Notes: generated from the sequence alone by a model not told the origin. A stretch of DNA of 15,471 nucleotides from Clostridiales bacterium UBA2432 (GCA_002342805.1 DDQW01000077.1:1-15471); one strand, 5' to 3'; shown: positions 6,918-14,595, numbered from the stretch's first letter. Translations and numbers: made by a program.

Positions 6918-8231
6918 TTAATAGCCAATTGTCTCTTTTGCGTATTGGGATGAATTTTCAACTGCTTGTTCAGGCGTAAGTTGTCCTAAAACAGCTGCTT
7001 CAAAATCCCCTATTGCATTATTAGTAACACCTGACGGCAAGCAAGTATAGCCAAATACACCCGAAGCTAATGAATCTGTCATAGCATCCCAGTTATCAAT
7101 TGTTACTGCTGTTTCAACTTTCCAAGCACCTTTATCAGCGATGGACTTGATTGCTGATGGATTACCACTTGCTTTAGAATTAATTGTCTGACCTTCTTCG
7201 CCCATTAAATATTCAATAACCTTAAATGCGGCGTCCTTTTTCTGACTTTTTGAATTAATACTATAAAAACCTGTATGTAAAGTGTTGTATTTTATTTCAT
7301 CTGTTGGAATCGTCGCGATATCCCAGTTAAAAGCAAGTTCATCACCATATGTACCAATATTCCAACTTCCTTGCCAACTTATTGCCGCTTTTCCTGCTGC
7401 AAACAAATCCGCTGTATCTGATGACGGTTCTGGCATAAATCCGTTTTCTACCATTGTTTTACAATCATCAATAAAGGAAATAGCTCCATCTCCTATGACT
7501 AACTGGCCTGTTTCCGGATCATAAACCTGATCTCCTGCACCACCAATTCCTGCCCACCATGTTTGAACATTTGGCAATGCAGAACCATAAACTTCAGTTG
7601 TTCCGTCTGCCGCCTTAACTGTCAATTTTTCTACCGCTTGCAAGTATTCCTCATATGTCCAATCATTCGTCGGGTATTCTAACCCAACAGCATCAAACAT
7701 ATCTTGATTATAAAACATTATTTCTGTTGCTGCACACCATGGTAGACCATAAGTTCCACCTAATCCATCCGAGAGCTTAGCTACTGCATCAATAAAGTCA
7801 TCGGTATTAATCGATGAATCTTTTAAATAATCATCCATCGGATCAATTCCTTGAACTTGTGCAAAATTGCTAATATCATTTTCCCAAATGACATAGATAT
7901 CAATAGAGTCATCACCTGTTGCAACCATTTGATTCAACTTTGATGAATATTCACTTTCTGGAATCACAGTAACTTCCACATCAATACCTGTTGCTTTTTC
8001 GCACTGTGCATACATATTTAATTCTTCATTTGGATTAGGCTCATTCCAAACAGCAATCGTAATCTTTTCAGTTGCTTCACTTGAAGAACCCGTACCATTT
8101 CCCGTGCTTGTTGATGAAGCGTCTGACTCTGAAGTATCATTAGTTGAAGAAGTATCATTACCTCCACAACCAGTAATAAAAACAAGACTCAAAACTGCTA
8201 CTACCAATAACGCTTTCCAATTTTTTCTCAT
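6918..8231 (-). CDS. Extracellular solute-binding lipoprotein of the CUT1 system
   Basis: The 437-aa protein has a lipoprotein signal peptide: basic MRKNWK, a hydrophobic core at 7-20, and lipobox ITGC with C22. A Ser/Thr/Gly-rich flexible linker runs to about residue 53. The rest is a family-1 (MalE-like) binding fold starting TIAVWNEPNP, with a C-terminal GYTCLPSG... region and regular helices. It captures sugars or oligosaccharides at the outer face of the membrane and delivers them to the two downstream permeases. It is the first gene of the CUT1 operon. A GGGAGG ribosome binding site precedes the ATG, and a promoter with three LacI-type palindromes lies upstream. Substrate specificity cannot be read directly. 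Arabinofuranosyl glycosides or oligosaccharides are inferred from the GH127 gene. Confidence 0.93.
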   Translation of the reverse strand: MRKNWKALLVVAVLSLVFITGCGGNDTSSTNDTSESDASSTSTGNGTGSSSEATEKITIAVWNEPNPNEELNMYAQCEKATGIDVEVTVIPESEYSSKLNQMVATGDDSIDIYVIWENDISNFAQVQGIDPMDDYLKDSSINTDDFIDAVAKLSDGLGGTYGLPWCAATEIMFYNQDMFDAVGLEYPTNDWTYEEYLQAVEKLTVKAADGTTEVYGSALPNVQTWWAGIGGAGDQVYDPETGQLVIGDGAISFIDDCKTMVENGFMPEPSSDTADLFAAGKAAISWQGSWNIGTYGDELAFNWDIATIPTDEIKYNTLHTGFYSINSKSQKKDAAFKVIEYLMGEEGQTINSKASGNPSAIKSIADKGAWKVETAVTIDNWDAMTDSLASGVFGYTCLPSGVTNNAIGDFEAAVLGQLTPEQAVENSSQYAKETIGY

Positions 8232-8264
8232 TTTGACCTCCCTAAATTAAATAAATAGTATTGG

Positions 8265-8276
8265 TTAAACGTTTAA
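8265..8276. promoter_or_regulatory. Perfect LacI-type operator palindrome (site 3)
   Basis: TTAAACGTTTAA is a perfect 12-bp palindrome with a central CG, typical of LacI-family operators. It sits 33 nt before the binding-protein ATG, in the untranslated leader. A near copy lacking one base follows at 8278-8288. The co-operonic LacI protein is the likely ligand. Confidence 0.65.
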
Positions 8277-8333
8277 GTTAAAGTTTAAAAAAAATTTTTT
8301 TCTTTTCACCATTTTTTTACAAATATTATGAAT

Positions 8334-8345
8334 TTAATCGTTTAA
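8334..8345. promoter_or_regulatory. LacI-type operator palindrome (site 2), at the transcription start
   Basis: TTAATCGTTTAA differs by one base from the perfect site at 8265-8276. It begins about 10 bp past the -10 box, so a bound repressor would block promoter escape. This is the classic position for LacI repression. Confidence 0.6.
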
Positions 8346-8355
8346 CCTAGTATAT

Positions 8356-8384
8356 ATTTTAGTTTATGTTCATCTTTTTGTCAA
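8356..8384 (-). promoter_or_regulatory. Promoter of the CUT1 operon (TTGACA-17-TAAAAT)
   Basis: A perfect -35 (8379-8384) and a 5-of-6 -10 (8356-8361) are separated by exactly 17 bp. Transcription should start near 8349, leaving a leader of about 118 nt. This is the strongest promoter-like sequence I find in the window. The rest of the 8232-8490 intergenic region holds the three palindromes and A/T tracts near 8287-8302, with no ORF. Confidence 0.8.
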
Positions 8385-8426
8385 TATTTTTTTATATATT
8401 TGCATATTATTAAACAAAATGACAAG

Positions 8427-8438
8427 TTAAACCTTTAA
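8427..8438. promoter_or_regulatory. LacI-type operator palindrome (site 1), upstream of the -35
   Basis: TTAAACCTTTAA differs by one central base from the site at 8265-8276. It lies about 43 bp upstream of the -35 box and 93 bp (centre to centre) from site 2. An auxiliary upstream operator like this could support DNA looping between LacI dimers. Confidence 0.5.
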
Positions 8439-8490
8439 GTTTTTTTGATAACCTTTTCCACTGTCATCGATTAGTTGTCTTTTGTTGAAC

Positions 8491-9177
8491 TTACCTATTA
8501 TTTTTTTCATAATCTTGTGATATCAAAAAATCTTTTTCTTCGTCTTCTTCAATTTCAGGCAAACGGTTACGATCTTCATGAAAGCGATTGTCTGTATGAT
8601 CATCATTTGTTGTTGACACTTCAAATAATATAACTGTTCCTGTTCCGGGTTTTCCTCGCCACTGATGATATTGCCCTGGGCGTAAAGTAATGCTTTGTCC
8701 TGGATTTAATGTAAGTGTCGAACCGGCCTTTGTTTGTATACGCTCACCATCAACACTGACAATCACATCAGCATCAGAAAATTCTCCTTCTTGTGTCGAA
8801 TTATATAAAGTAATCTCTAACTCTCCTCCACCACGATTAATGATATCTTCTGTTTTACTAACATGAAAATGATAAGGAAGAATTTGACTATCTTTTACAA
8901 GGAGTAACTTTTCCGCATAGTCTTTTTTATACTCTGAATTTGTCAATGTATTACCGTTTCTAAAGACAAAAGAGACTAAACCACACTTTTCAAAATCACC
9001 TGTGCCAAAATCAGTAACATCCCATCCCAACATATTTACACGTATCTCATCAAATCGATCATCTGCTTTTTCCCATTCTTGTGGTGTCCAATAGGCAAAT
9101 GGTGGAAGCGGAAAATTATATCGACTTGCTATTTCCATTGCATTTTTAATTTCCTTGTTAATTAATGATCTTTTCAT
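8491..9177 (-). CDS. D-lyxose ketol-isomerase (cupin, YdaE/Z5688 family)
   Basis: I place the start at ATG 9175-9177 (228 aa), because GGAGG at 9183-9187 is the ribosome binding site. A longer reading from TTG 9189 would translate through that site. The protein is a cupin metalloenzyme that interconverts D-lyxose and D-xylulose, and often D-mannose and D-fructose. With this start, the metal ligands H103 and H105 (YHFHVSKTED), E110 and H171 (GQYHQW) fall at the same numbers as in E. coli Z5688. The family signature PPFAYW near residue 25 is also present. It has no signal peptide and an acidic C-terminus. The gene lies 15 nt after a membrane-anchored binding protein, at the end of the sensory operon. 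The link to lyxose or mannose sensing is inferred from this position only. Confidence 0.9.
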   Translation of the reverse strand: MKRSLINKEIKNAMEIASRYNFPLPPFAYWTPQEWEKADDRFDEIRVNMLGWDVTDFGTGDFEKCGLVSFVFRNGNTLTNSEYKKDYAEKLLLVKDSQILPYHFHVSKTEDIINRGGGELEITLYNSTQEGEFSDADVIVSVDGERIQTKAGSTLTLNPGQSITLRPGQYHQWRGKPGTGTVILFEVSTTNDDHTDNRFHEDRNRLPEIEEDEEKDFLISQDYEKNNR

Positions 9178-9192
9178 AATAACCTCCAATTT

Positions 9193-10506
9193 TTAATCTA
9201 AATATTTTAATACTGTTCTCTGAAGAATTTTCATTGAGCTATCAATATCATTACTTCTAAGTATAATATCATTTACTTCTGAATCTGCTAAATTTATCAC
9301 TTTATCATATTCTTGAAATTTAGGTGCGATTACTCCATTTTCAATAATCTCACTCAAAAGCTGATTATCTATAACCCTTTCATCAACTCCTGTATATTGC
9401 ATTAATAACTCTTCAGCTTCTTTTGATTTTGTTACGGTTTTTAAAACAGAGCTTCCTTGAGAATATTTAAATATATTCATTTGAATCTCTTCATCATAGG
9501 TTAATAATTTTATAAATTCCCAGGCAAGCTTTTCTTTTTTTGTCTTTTCATTCATTCCAATAATCAATGATTTTACTTCTGAAACATTATTTCCATGCTC
9601 TCCTGCAGGTAATGTCATAAAATCCCATTTAAAATTCGTGTATTTTTTTATTTTATATGGATATGTTTTATATGTACGATAATCCGAAAATAATAATGGC
9701 ATAAAAGCAACATTTCCAGAATTAAAATCATCCTCACTTACAGTCGTTCTTTCATTAAGCTCTTGAAGCTTACTTACATATTTAACCGATTCAATAACAC
9801 GTTCATTTGTAAAAAAGGCTGTTTGACCTAAGTCATCAAAGATGTTTCCATTATTTGAATACACTGCTTCGATCCAATTATAATTTAGTGTTCCAAATTG
9901 ATCGATTTTTCCATCTCCATTTGTATCTTTGGTTACTTTTTGCGATATCTCATACAAATCATTCCATGTCCAGTCATTTTTCGGAACTTGAATATTATTT
10001 TTATCAAGCATCGTTGTGTTGACAAACATGAGTGTTGGAACTGATTCAAATGGTAAAGCATATTGACTTCCTTCTAAATGTCCACTTTCCCACGATGTTG
10101 AAAAATACTTTGATGGGTCAAAATCTTCATCCTTTTCAATCAGGTCATCCATATCTTTCAAAACTCCTAATGAAGACAATTTTGTAAAATCTTCAGTAAG
10201 AACCATAAATACATCTGGTGTTTCTCCCATAATGATTTTTCTTGCCAACCATTCTGAATAATCATTTCTTGTGATTCCACTATAGTAATGCACTTTAACA
10301 CCGGGGTTTTCCTTTTCAAATTTTTTGACTGCCGAATCAATTAATATATAACTATTCGCATTCTCAACCTGCCAATTACTTCCCACGAACATACCAAACT
10401 CTAAGACATCATCATTTTCTTGATTTTCTTGCACCAAGAAATATATACTTATCAAAATCATAAAACTCAAGAGTATTAGTGCTGTTTTTCTAATATTTAA
10501 TTTCAT
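9193..10506 (-). CDS. Membrane-anchored family-1 (MalE-like) sugar-binding protein, probable sensor subunit
   Basis: The start is set at ATG 10504-10506, giving 437 aa. This ATG overlaps the regulator's stop (ATGA) and follows GGAG; an upstream extension to 10554 would encode a non-signal-like sequence in the regulator's DNA. The N-terminus MKLNIRK is followed by a helix (about 8-25) with no cysteine, so it is a membrane anchor and not a lipoprotein. The rest is a family-1 binding fold with GETPDVFMV (about 94-102), a Ca-loop-like DTNGDGKID at 194-202, and a C-terminal helical lobe. It sits directly after the kinase and regulator genes, translationally coupled, with no permease beside it. This suggests it reports ligand to the kinase and does not feed a transporter. 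A transport role with the downstream CUT1 permeases is the alternative. Confidence 0.88.
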   Translation of the reverse strand: MKLNIRKTALILLSFMILISIYFLVQENQENDDVLEFGMFVGSNWQVENANSYILIDSAVKKFEKENPGVKVHYYSGITRNDYSEWLARKIIMGETPDVFMVLTEDFTKLSSLGVLKDMDDLIEKDEDFDPSKYFSTSWESGHLEGSQYALPFESVPTLMFVNTTMLDKNNIQVPKNDWTWNDLYEISQKVTKDTNGDGKIDQFGTLNYNWIEAVYSNNGNIFDDLGQTAFFTNERVIESVKYVSKLQELNERTTVSEDDFNSGNVAFMPLLFSDYRTYKTYPYKIKKYTNFKWDFMTLPAGEHGNNVSEVKSLIIGMNEKTKKEKLAWEFIKLLTYDEEIQMNIFKYSQGSSVLKTVTKSKEAEELLMQYTGVDERVIDNQLLSEIIENGVIAPKFQEYDKVINLADSEVNDIILRSNDIDSSMKILQRTVLKYLD

Positions 10507-11180
10507 TTGTGCCACTCCATTTTGCGTCGGCTCACCCCATACTGGACTGCCCAAATCGCTAACTGTGTTCGATCTCTAAATCCTAATTTACTCAAAATAG
10601 ATGTAAGATAATTTCTTACTGTTCCTTCAGATAAGTTTAAATTGTCAGCAACTTCTTTATTTGATAATCCAAATTCAATTTGCTCAATAATTTTCCATTC
10701 CGTTTGCGTTAATGTTTTTACACCGTCAATGTCACATTCTATTGTATAGTCCGATTTAGCCATTTGTGAAAACAACTGAACAACTTTTGTGGCAATATCT
10801 GGATTTATCATTGCTTTTCCACTATACACAATATGTATTGAGTCAACTAATTGATCCATTGACACTCCTTTTAATAAATAACCACTTGCACCATATTTCA
10901 AAGCATTATATACATATTCATCATTATCAAAAGTTGTTAAAATAATTATTTTAATATCCGGATAAATTTCTTTAATAATCTGAGTACATTTAACGCCGTC
11001 CATTTTGGGCATGCGTACATCCATAAGTATAATATCCGGTGGATTTTTCCGTATACTTTTAATGACTTCCTGTCCATTGGATACAACATCTATTACTTCA
11101 ATATTATCTCTGTTTTCAAGAACAATACGTAGACTGTGTCGAATCAACTCTTGATCATCTGCAATGATTACTTTAATCAT
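10503..11180 (-). CDS. Two-component response regulator, NarL/LuxR family
   Basis: The 225-aa protein has a receiver domain (1-120) with acidic pocket D8-D9, phosphoacceptor D54 in LMDVRMPKMDG, switch T82/T83 and K104 (YLLKG). A LuxR-type helix-turn-helix follows at about 157-215 (LTQTEWKIIEQI, GLSNKEVADNLNLSEGTVRNYL). Phosphorylation should cause dimerisation and DNA binding. The start ATG overlaps the kinase stop as ATGA, and its own stop overlaps the next start as ATGA, so kinase, regulator and binding protein are tightly coupled. Its cognate partner is the upstream kinase, since HisKA_3 kinases normally pair with NarL-type regulators. Its promoter targets are not evident; the CUT2 transporter or CUT1 operon are plausible. 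Confidence 0.95.
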   Translation of the reverse strand: MIKVIIADDQELIRHSLRIVLENRDNIEVIDVVSNGQEVIKSIRKNPPDIILMDVRMPKMDGVKCTQIIKEIYPDIKIIILTTFDNDEYVYNALKYGASGYLLKGVSMDQLVDSIHIVYSGKAMINPDIATKVVQLFSQMAKSDYTIECDIDGVKTLTQTEWKIIEQIEFGLSNKEVADNLNLSEGTVRNYLTSILSKLGFRDRTQLAIWAVQYGVSRRKMEWHK

Positions 11181-12535
11181 GATTTTTCACCCCACCTTAT
11201 CGGAATAACTGCGTTTACTCTAAAACCATTATTTCCATTAAAATCCACTTTTCCATTCAATAGCTTAATGCGCTCTACAATATGGTTTGTACCGAATCCT
11301 TTTTTCATAGTTTTACATCCAACACCATTATCTATTATACTTAGAATTAAATCATTATATTTTCTGCTTATATTCACATCAATTTTTGTTGCCTGCCCAT
11401 GACGGATTGCATTCGTAAGACTCTCTTGAATAATACGGTAAATAGCATTTTCTTCATCTTCACCAAAACACAAATATTCCACATCGCAATTAAGATGTAT
11501 ATCTGTATTTGTTAATTTCTGAACCCCGCTAATCATATTTTTTATCGCATCTCCAAGTTCTTGATGCTTCAACACATCTGGTCGTAGCTTATTTACTGAA
11601 TTTCTTATATCAGATAAGCCTTGACGAACCACTTGAGAGATAATAACTAATTGTTTTTTTGTTAAGTCAGGTGATTTTTCTACAAGTTCAATACATGCAT
11701 CAATACCTGCTGAAATACCTGTCAACGTATGTCCTAGGGTATCATGTATTTCTCTAGCAAGTCTATTTCGCTCACGGGTTTCTCCCATTTTCTCTTTGAT
11801 ATCTGCATATTCTTTTAACTCTGTATTTGCATCTATAAGTTTTTGATTTGCTATACTTAAATCCTGATATAATTTATTGACCTCATTTATAACCCCTCTT
11901 TGTTCCTGTATGACAAAAATACAAAACATGATAAATACTATTATATTTATGGAAATCAAACTGTTGAATAATCCAATTAAATACTGCTGCTGCGCAGAAC
12001 TATAATAGCTTATATAACTATCAATCGAAAATAACGGATACCTAATGGCTAAAAGTTCATAGTCAGTAACTAATAGGGTAATTATTGATAAGATAAAAAA
12101 ACTAAATCGTCCTCGTATATCTTTTGTATATGCAATTACATTTGCAAAAAACCAAAATAATATGCCATTGTAATTAAAATCTAGCATACTTATAATAAGA
12201 ATACTAACAACAAAGTCAATAAATAATGTAAATAATATAATCTTTTCACTATTCGTACCATACGTCTCGCGAATTATAAATGAAGCAATCAATATACAAA
12301 TCAATATGATTCCACTACCTAAAATAAACGCAGGCTTTTCAGGCAACGTCTCTATCGAATGCAAAAAACTGCTTGCAATATGATAATCATATATATATAC
12401 CGTTGTATTGTATATTAAGGTCAAAATAAAAAATATAGCAACACTATTAATAGCAAGCATGCTCATTTTTATAAAGGTTATTTTATTATGAAGTCGTGAA
12501 ATATATTTATTGCCATCCAGCGATATCGAACTCAT
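11177..12535 (-). CDS. Sensor histidine kinase, HisKA_3 (NarX/DesK) class, multi-TM
   Basis: The 452-aa protein starts at ATG 12533-12535, after AAGGAG and inside the 3' end of the preceding gene (29-nt overlap). About six hydrophobic segments (near 27-48, 68-88, 98-118, 123-136, 143-157 and 185-209) fill the N-terminal half, with only short loops between them and no clear extracellular sensor domain. A coiled-coil linker (about 213-250) leads to the HisKA_3 box REIHDTLGHTLTGI (phosphoacceptor H264) and a HATPase_c domain with N-box N375 (QESLTNAIRHG), DNGVG (402-406) and GFGTNHIVERI (413-423). It autophosphorylates and passes the phosphate to the adjoining NarL-type regulator. The lack of a sensor domain, and the flanking anchored binding proteins, suggest signal input through those proteins (inference). 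Confidence 0.93.
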   Translation of the reverse strand: MSSISLDGNKYISRLHNKITFIKMSMLAINSVAIFFILTLIYNTTVYIYDYHIASSFLHSIETLPEKPAFILGSGIILICILIASFIIRETYGTNSEKIILFTLFIDFVVSILIISMLDFNYNGILFWFFANVIAYTKDIRGRFSFFILSIITLLVTDYELLAIRYPLFSIDSYISYYSSAQQQYLIGLFNSLISINIIVFIMFCIFVIQEQRGVINEVNKLYQDLSIANQKLIDANTELKEYADIKEKMGETRERNRLAREIHDTLGHTLTGISAGIDACIELVEKSPDLTKKQLVIISQVVRQGLSDIRNSVNKLRPDVLKHQELGDAIKNMISGVQKLTNTDIHLNCDVEYLCFGEDEENAIYRIIQESLTNAIRHGQATKIDVNISRKYNDLILSIIDNGVGCKTMKKGFGTNHIVERIKLLNGKVDFNGNNGFRVNAVIPIRWGEKS

Positions 12536-13463
12536 TTATATTCTCCTTGGTAATCAAACTAACTGGGATAATAATAGACCGGTCAACACTAGCTCCGGCA
12601 AAATATTGATATGCCGTTTCCGCTGCAGTTCTTCCAATAACAATTGGCCTTTGGGCACTAGAGCCTTCAATATGATTTTCCTTAATCATTGTTTTTCCAT
12701 CAGGTGACCCGTCCACACCATATATCAAAACATCTTTGGAGTAGTTATTTAATTGTAGGGCCGCTAATGCTCCTAATGCTGAAGGATCATTCCCCCCAAA
12801 AATAACGTCAAATTCCCAATTAAATTCGATGATATCATTCATAACGTTCATAGCAACTTCCAATTCGGCTCCTGCTGATTCGATATATATTATATTATGG
12901 TCCTCATGCCCCTTAATAACATCTGTAAATCCTCTGACACGATCAATAATTGAATTCATTTCAGGGTGATTTAATACAATAATATTTGACTTCGCTTTTT
13001 TCTTTAATACATCTTCAGCACACTGGACTCCAGCATTATAGTTATCAGATATTATTGTTGAAACAACATATTCATCATCATACACATATGTATCAATATT
13101 AAATACAGGTATATTCGCTTCATAACATGCCACTAAAGCCGGCTTAACCGTCTTCCAATCGACCGGATTAAGAAAAATAGCATCAACACCTTCTTCAATC
13201 ATATCTAAAATCTGTTGGTTTTGTTTTAACTGATCTTGAGAAGGATCTCTTGATATTAATATATCTCCATTTCCTTCAACCACTTCTTTTATACTATTAT
13301 TAAGAACAACAAAATAGGGATTATTCATTGTCATATATGTTGCCCCAAATACTTTTGGTTTACTTTCGCTTTTTAACTCTCGAGGACTTATATTTATCAA
13401 AATTCCTGCAAACACAAAAATAAATAACAACATACTTGCGATTAAAATTTTAGAATGCCTCAT
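12507..13463 (-). CDS. Membrane-anchored RbsB-like (Peripla_BP_4) sugar-binding protein, probable sensor subunit
   Basis: The 318-aa protein begins with basic MRHSK and one long hydrophobic helix (about 6-26) without a lipobox cysteine, so it should stay tethered to the membrane. The remainder is a type-I periplasmic binding fold: FGATYMTMNNPYF at the first strand, QQILDMIEEGVDAIFLNP, IPVFNIDT, the inter-lobe region FGGNDPSALGALAAL, and YGVDGSPDG. Such domains bind monosaccharides, often pentoses or hexoses. The gene follows the CUT2 permease but overlaps the kinase gene by 29 nt, and its ribosome binding site is AAGGTGG. Tethering and kinase coupling point to sensing, like the XylFII protein that pairs with LytS in Clostridium. 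It could still also serve the CUT2 transporter. Confidence 0.9.
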   Translation of the reverse strand: MRHSKILIASMLLFIFVFAGILINISPRELKSESKPKVFGATYMTMNNPYFVVLNNSIKEVVEGNGDILISRDPSQDQLKQNQQILDMIEEGVDAIFLNPVDWKTVKPALVACYEANIPVFNIDTYVYDDEYVVSTIISDNYNAGVQCAEDVLKKKAKSNIIVLNHPEMNSIIDRVRGFTDVIKGHEDHNIIYIESAGAELEVAMNVMNDIIEFNWEFDVIFGGNDPSALGALAALQLNNYSKDVLIYGVDGSPDGKTMIKENHIEGSSAQRPIVIGRTAAETAYQYFAGASVDRSIIIPVSLITKENINEFDIAGWQ

Positions 13464-13509
13464 TATGTTCCACCTTAATTCCTTTCTATTTCTTGGTTAC
13501 TAGATAAAG

Positions 13510-13542
13510 ATAACTCCCATTAAATTGATATAAGGGAGTTAT
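13510..13542 (-). other. Hairpin between CUT2 permease and the sensory operon
   Basis: ATAACTCCC (13510-13518) and GGGAGTTAT (13534-13542) form a 9-bp stem around a 15-nt loop. The sequence after it on the minus strand has only a weak T-run (CTTTATC). It may be a partial terminator for the transporter genes or, if the promoter at 13552-13580 is used, a hairpin at the very 5' end of the sensory transcript. Confidence 0.6.
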
Positions 13543-13551
13543 GCTTTTATA

Positions 13552-13580
13552 ATTATAGCGTATTTACCGGTGTACGTCTA
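13552..13580 (-). promoter_or_regulatory. Candidate promoter of the sensory operon (TAGACG-17-TATAAT)
   Basis: A perfect TATAAT (13552-13557) lies 17 bp from TAGACG (13575-13580; 4 of 6 -35 bases), directly after the permease stop codon. Transcription would start near 13546, just ahead of the 13510-13542 hairpin, and lead into the binding-protein, kinase and regulator genes. The weak -35 leaves room for an activator. Confidence 0.45.
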
Positions 13581-14579
13581 TTATGCATTCTTTTTATTTT
13601 TTAGGAAGTCAATAAACACTGCTAGCAAAATCACTGCCCCTTTTACAACATATTGCCAAAAAGAGTTTACATTTAATAAGTTTAATCCATTATTAAGTAC
13701 CCCGATTATAAGCCCTCCAATAATCGTTCCACCGATTCTTCCTGAACCACCGGCCATACTTGTACCACCAACAACAACTGCCGCTATTGCATCCATCTCA
13801 GCACCATCCCCGGCTGTGGGTTGTCCTGAGTACATTCTTGAAGCAAGAATTACGCCTGCAATTCCAGCCATTAATCCGGAATATGCATGAACTAAAAATT
13901 TTACACGCGCAACTTTAATTCCCGAAAATCTTGCCGCTTCCGGGTTTCCACCTACTGCATATATATGGCGTCCTAGTTTAGTTTTATTCATTATAATACC
14001 CGTCATAATCAATACAATAACCAAAATAATGACTGGTGTAGGGACAGGACCTATATAGCCGGCACCTAAAAATTGCCATTCTTTTGTAACCACACGGACA
14101 GGAGAACCTCCTGTATAAACATACGCAAATCCTTTTATTATATTTAATGTGGCTAATGTGGTAATAAATGCAGGTATGGTTGTTTTTGAAATAACCAAGC
14201 CATTAAACATACCCACTAAAACTCCGATAGTTATTCCTAAAAGGATTGCTATTATAATCGGCAAGTTATATCTTGCCACACCACCTGCTGCAATAACCCC
14301 TGATAGTGCAATGATTGAACCTACTGATAAGTCTATACCACCTAAAATAATAACCATGGTCATACCACAAGCTAATAATAAATTTGAGGATATTTGTCGT
14401 AAAACATTAAAAATATTTTTTTGTGTCGCAAACGATTCTCGTGTAGATGGGTTTATCGCTAAAAATGCACACAATAAGATAAAAGCGATTATTATTCCAA
14501 TATTACTTTTTATAAAAAACACTATTTTTTTTTTGGTATTTATGAGAAAACTATTTCCCTGTGTTACATGTGTTGACAT
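13581..14579 (-). CDS. CUT2 (ribose-type) ABC transporter permease, RbsC-like
   Basis: The 332-aa membrane protein is of the BPD_transp_2 family. Hydrophobic helices start at about residue 27. Characteristic segments include GGIDLSVGSI (82-91), KTTIPAFITTLATL (about 132-145), the cytoplasmic loop GRHIYAVGGNPEAARFSGI that contacts the ATPase, and DAIAAVVVGGTSMAGGSGRIGGT near the C-terminus. Two copies normally form the channel with one RbsA-type ATPase. The gene lies 16 nt after the ATPase stop with a GGAGG ribosome binding site. The substrate class is monosaccharide (ribose, xylose, galactose or similar) and cannot be narrowed from sequence alone. Its dedicated soluble or lipoprotein binding protein may lie outside the window. 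Confidence 0.95.
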   Translation of the reverse strand: MSTHVTQGNSFLINTKKKIVFFIKSNIGIIIAFILLCAFLAINPSTRESFATQKNIFNVLRQISSNLLLACGMTMVIILGGIDLSVGSIIALSGVIAAGGVARYNLPIIIAILLGITIGVLVGMFNGLVISKTTIPAFITTLATLNIIKGFAYVYTGGSPVRVVTKEWQFLGAGYIGPVPTPVIILVIVLIMTGIIMNKTKLGRHIYAVGGNPEAARFSGIKVARVKFLVHAYSGLMAGIAGVILASRMYSGQPTAGDGAEMDAIAAVVVGGTSMAGGSGRIGGTIIGGLIIGVLNNGLNLLNVNSFWQYVVKGAVILLAVFIDFLKNKKNA

Positions 14580-14595
14580 AGTATTTCCTCCATTT

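Noticed and set aside
8574..8590. CcpA cre-like sequence ATGAAAGCGATTGTC
   Set aside because: The left half fits the consensus but the final conserved C is missing, and the site lies in the 3' coding part of the isomerase gene.
9178..9189. TTG start for the lyxose isomerase
   Set aside because: The extra codons translate the ribosome binding site itself. The ATG at 9175-9177 gives metal-ligand numbering identical to the characterised E. coli enzyme.
10507..10554. N-terminal extension of the anchored MalE-like protein upstream of ATG 10506
   Set aside because: It would read through the regulator's coding DNA and place a polar, non-signal sequence before the membrane anchor. The ATGA-coupled start at 10506 is better supported.
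13570..13890. Plus-strand ORF of 106 codons
   Set aside because: It lies opposite the well-supported RbsC-like permease and has a biased Pro/Ile/Ala composition typical of antisense reading of a membrane protein. No ribosome binding site is evident.
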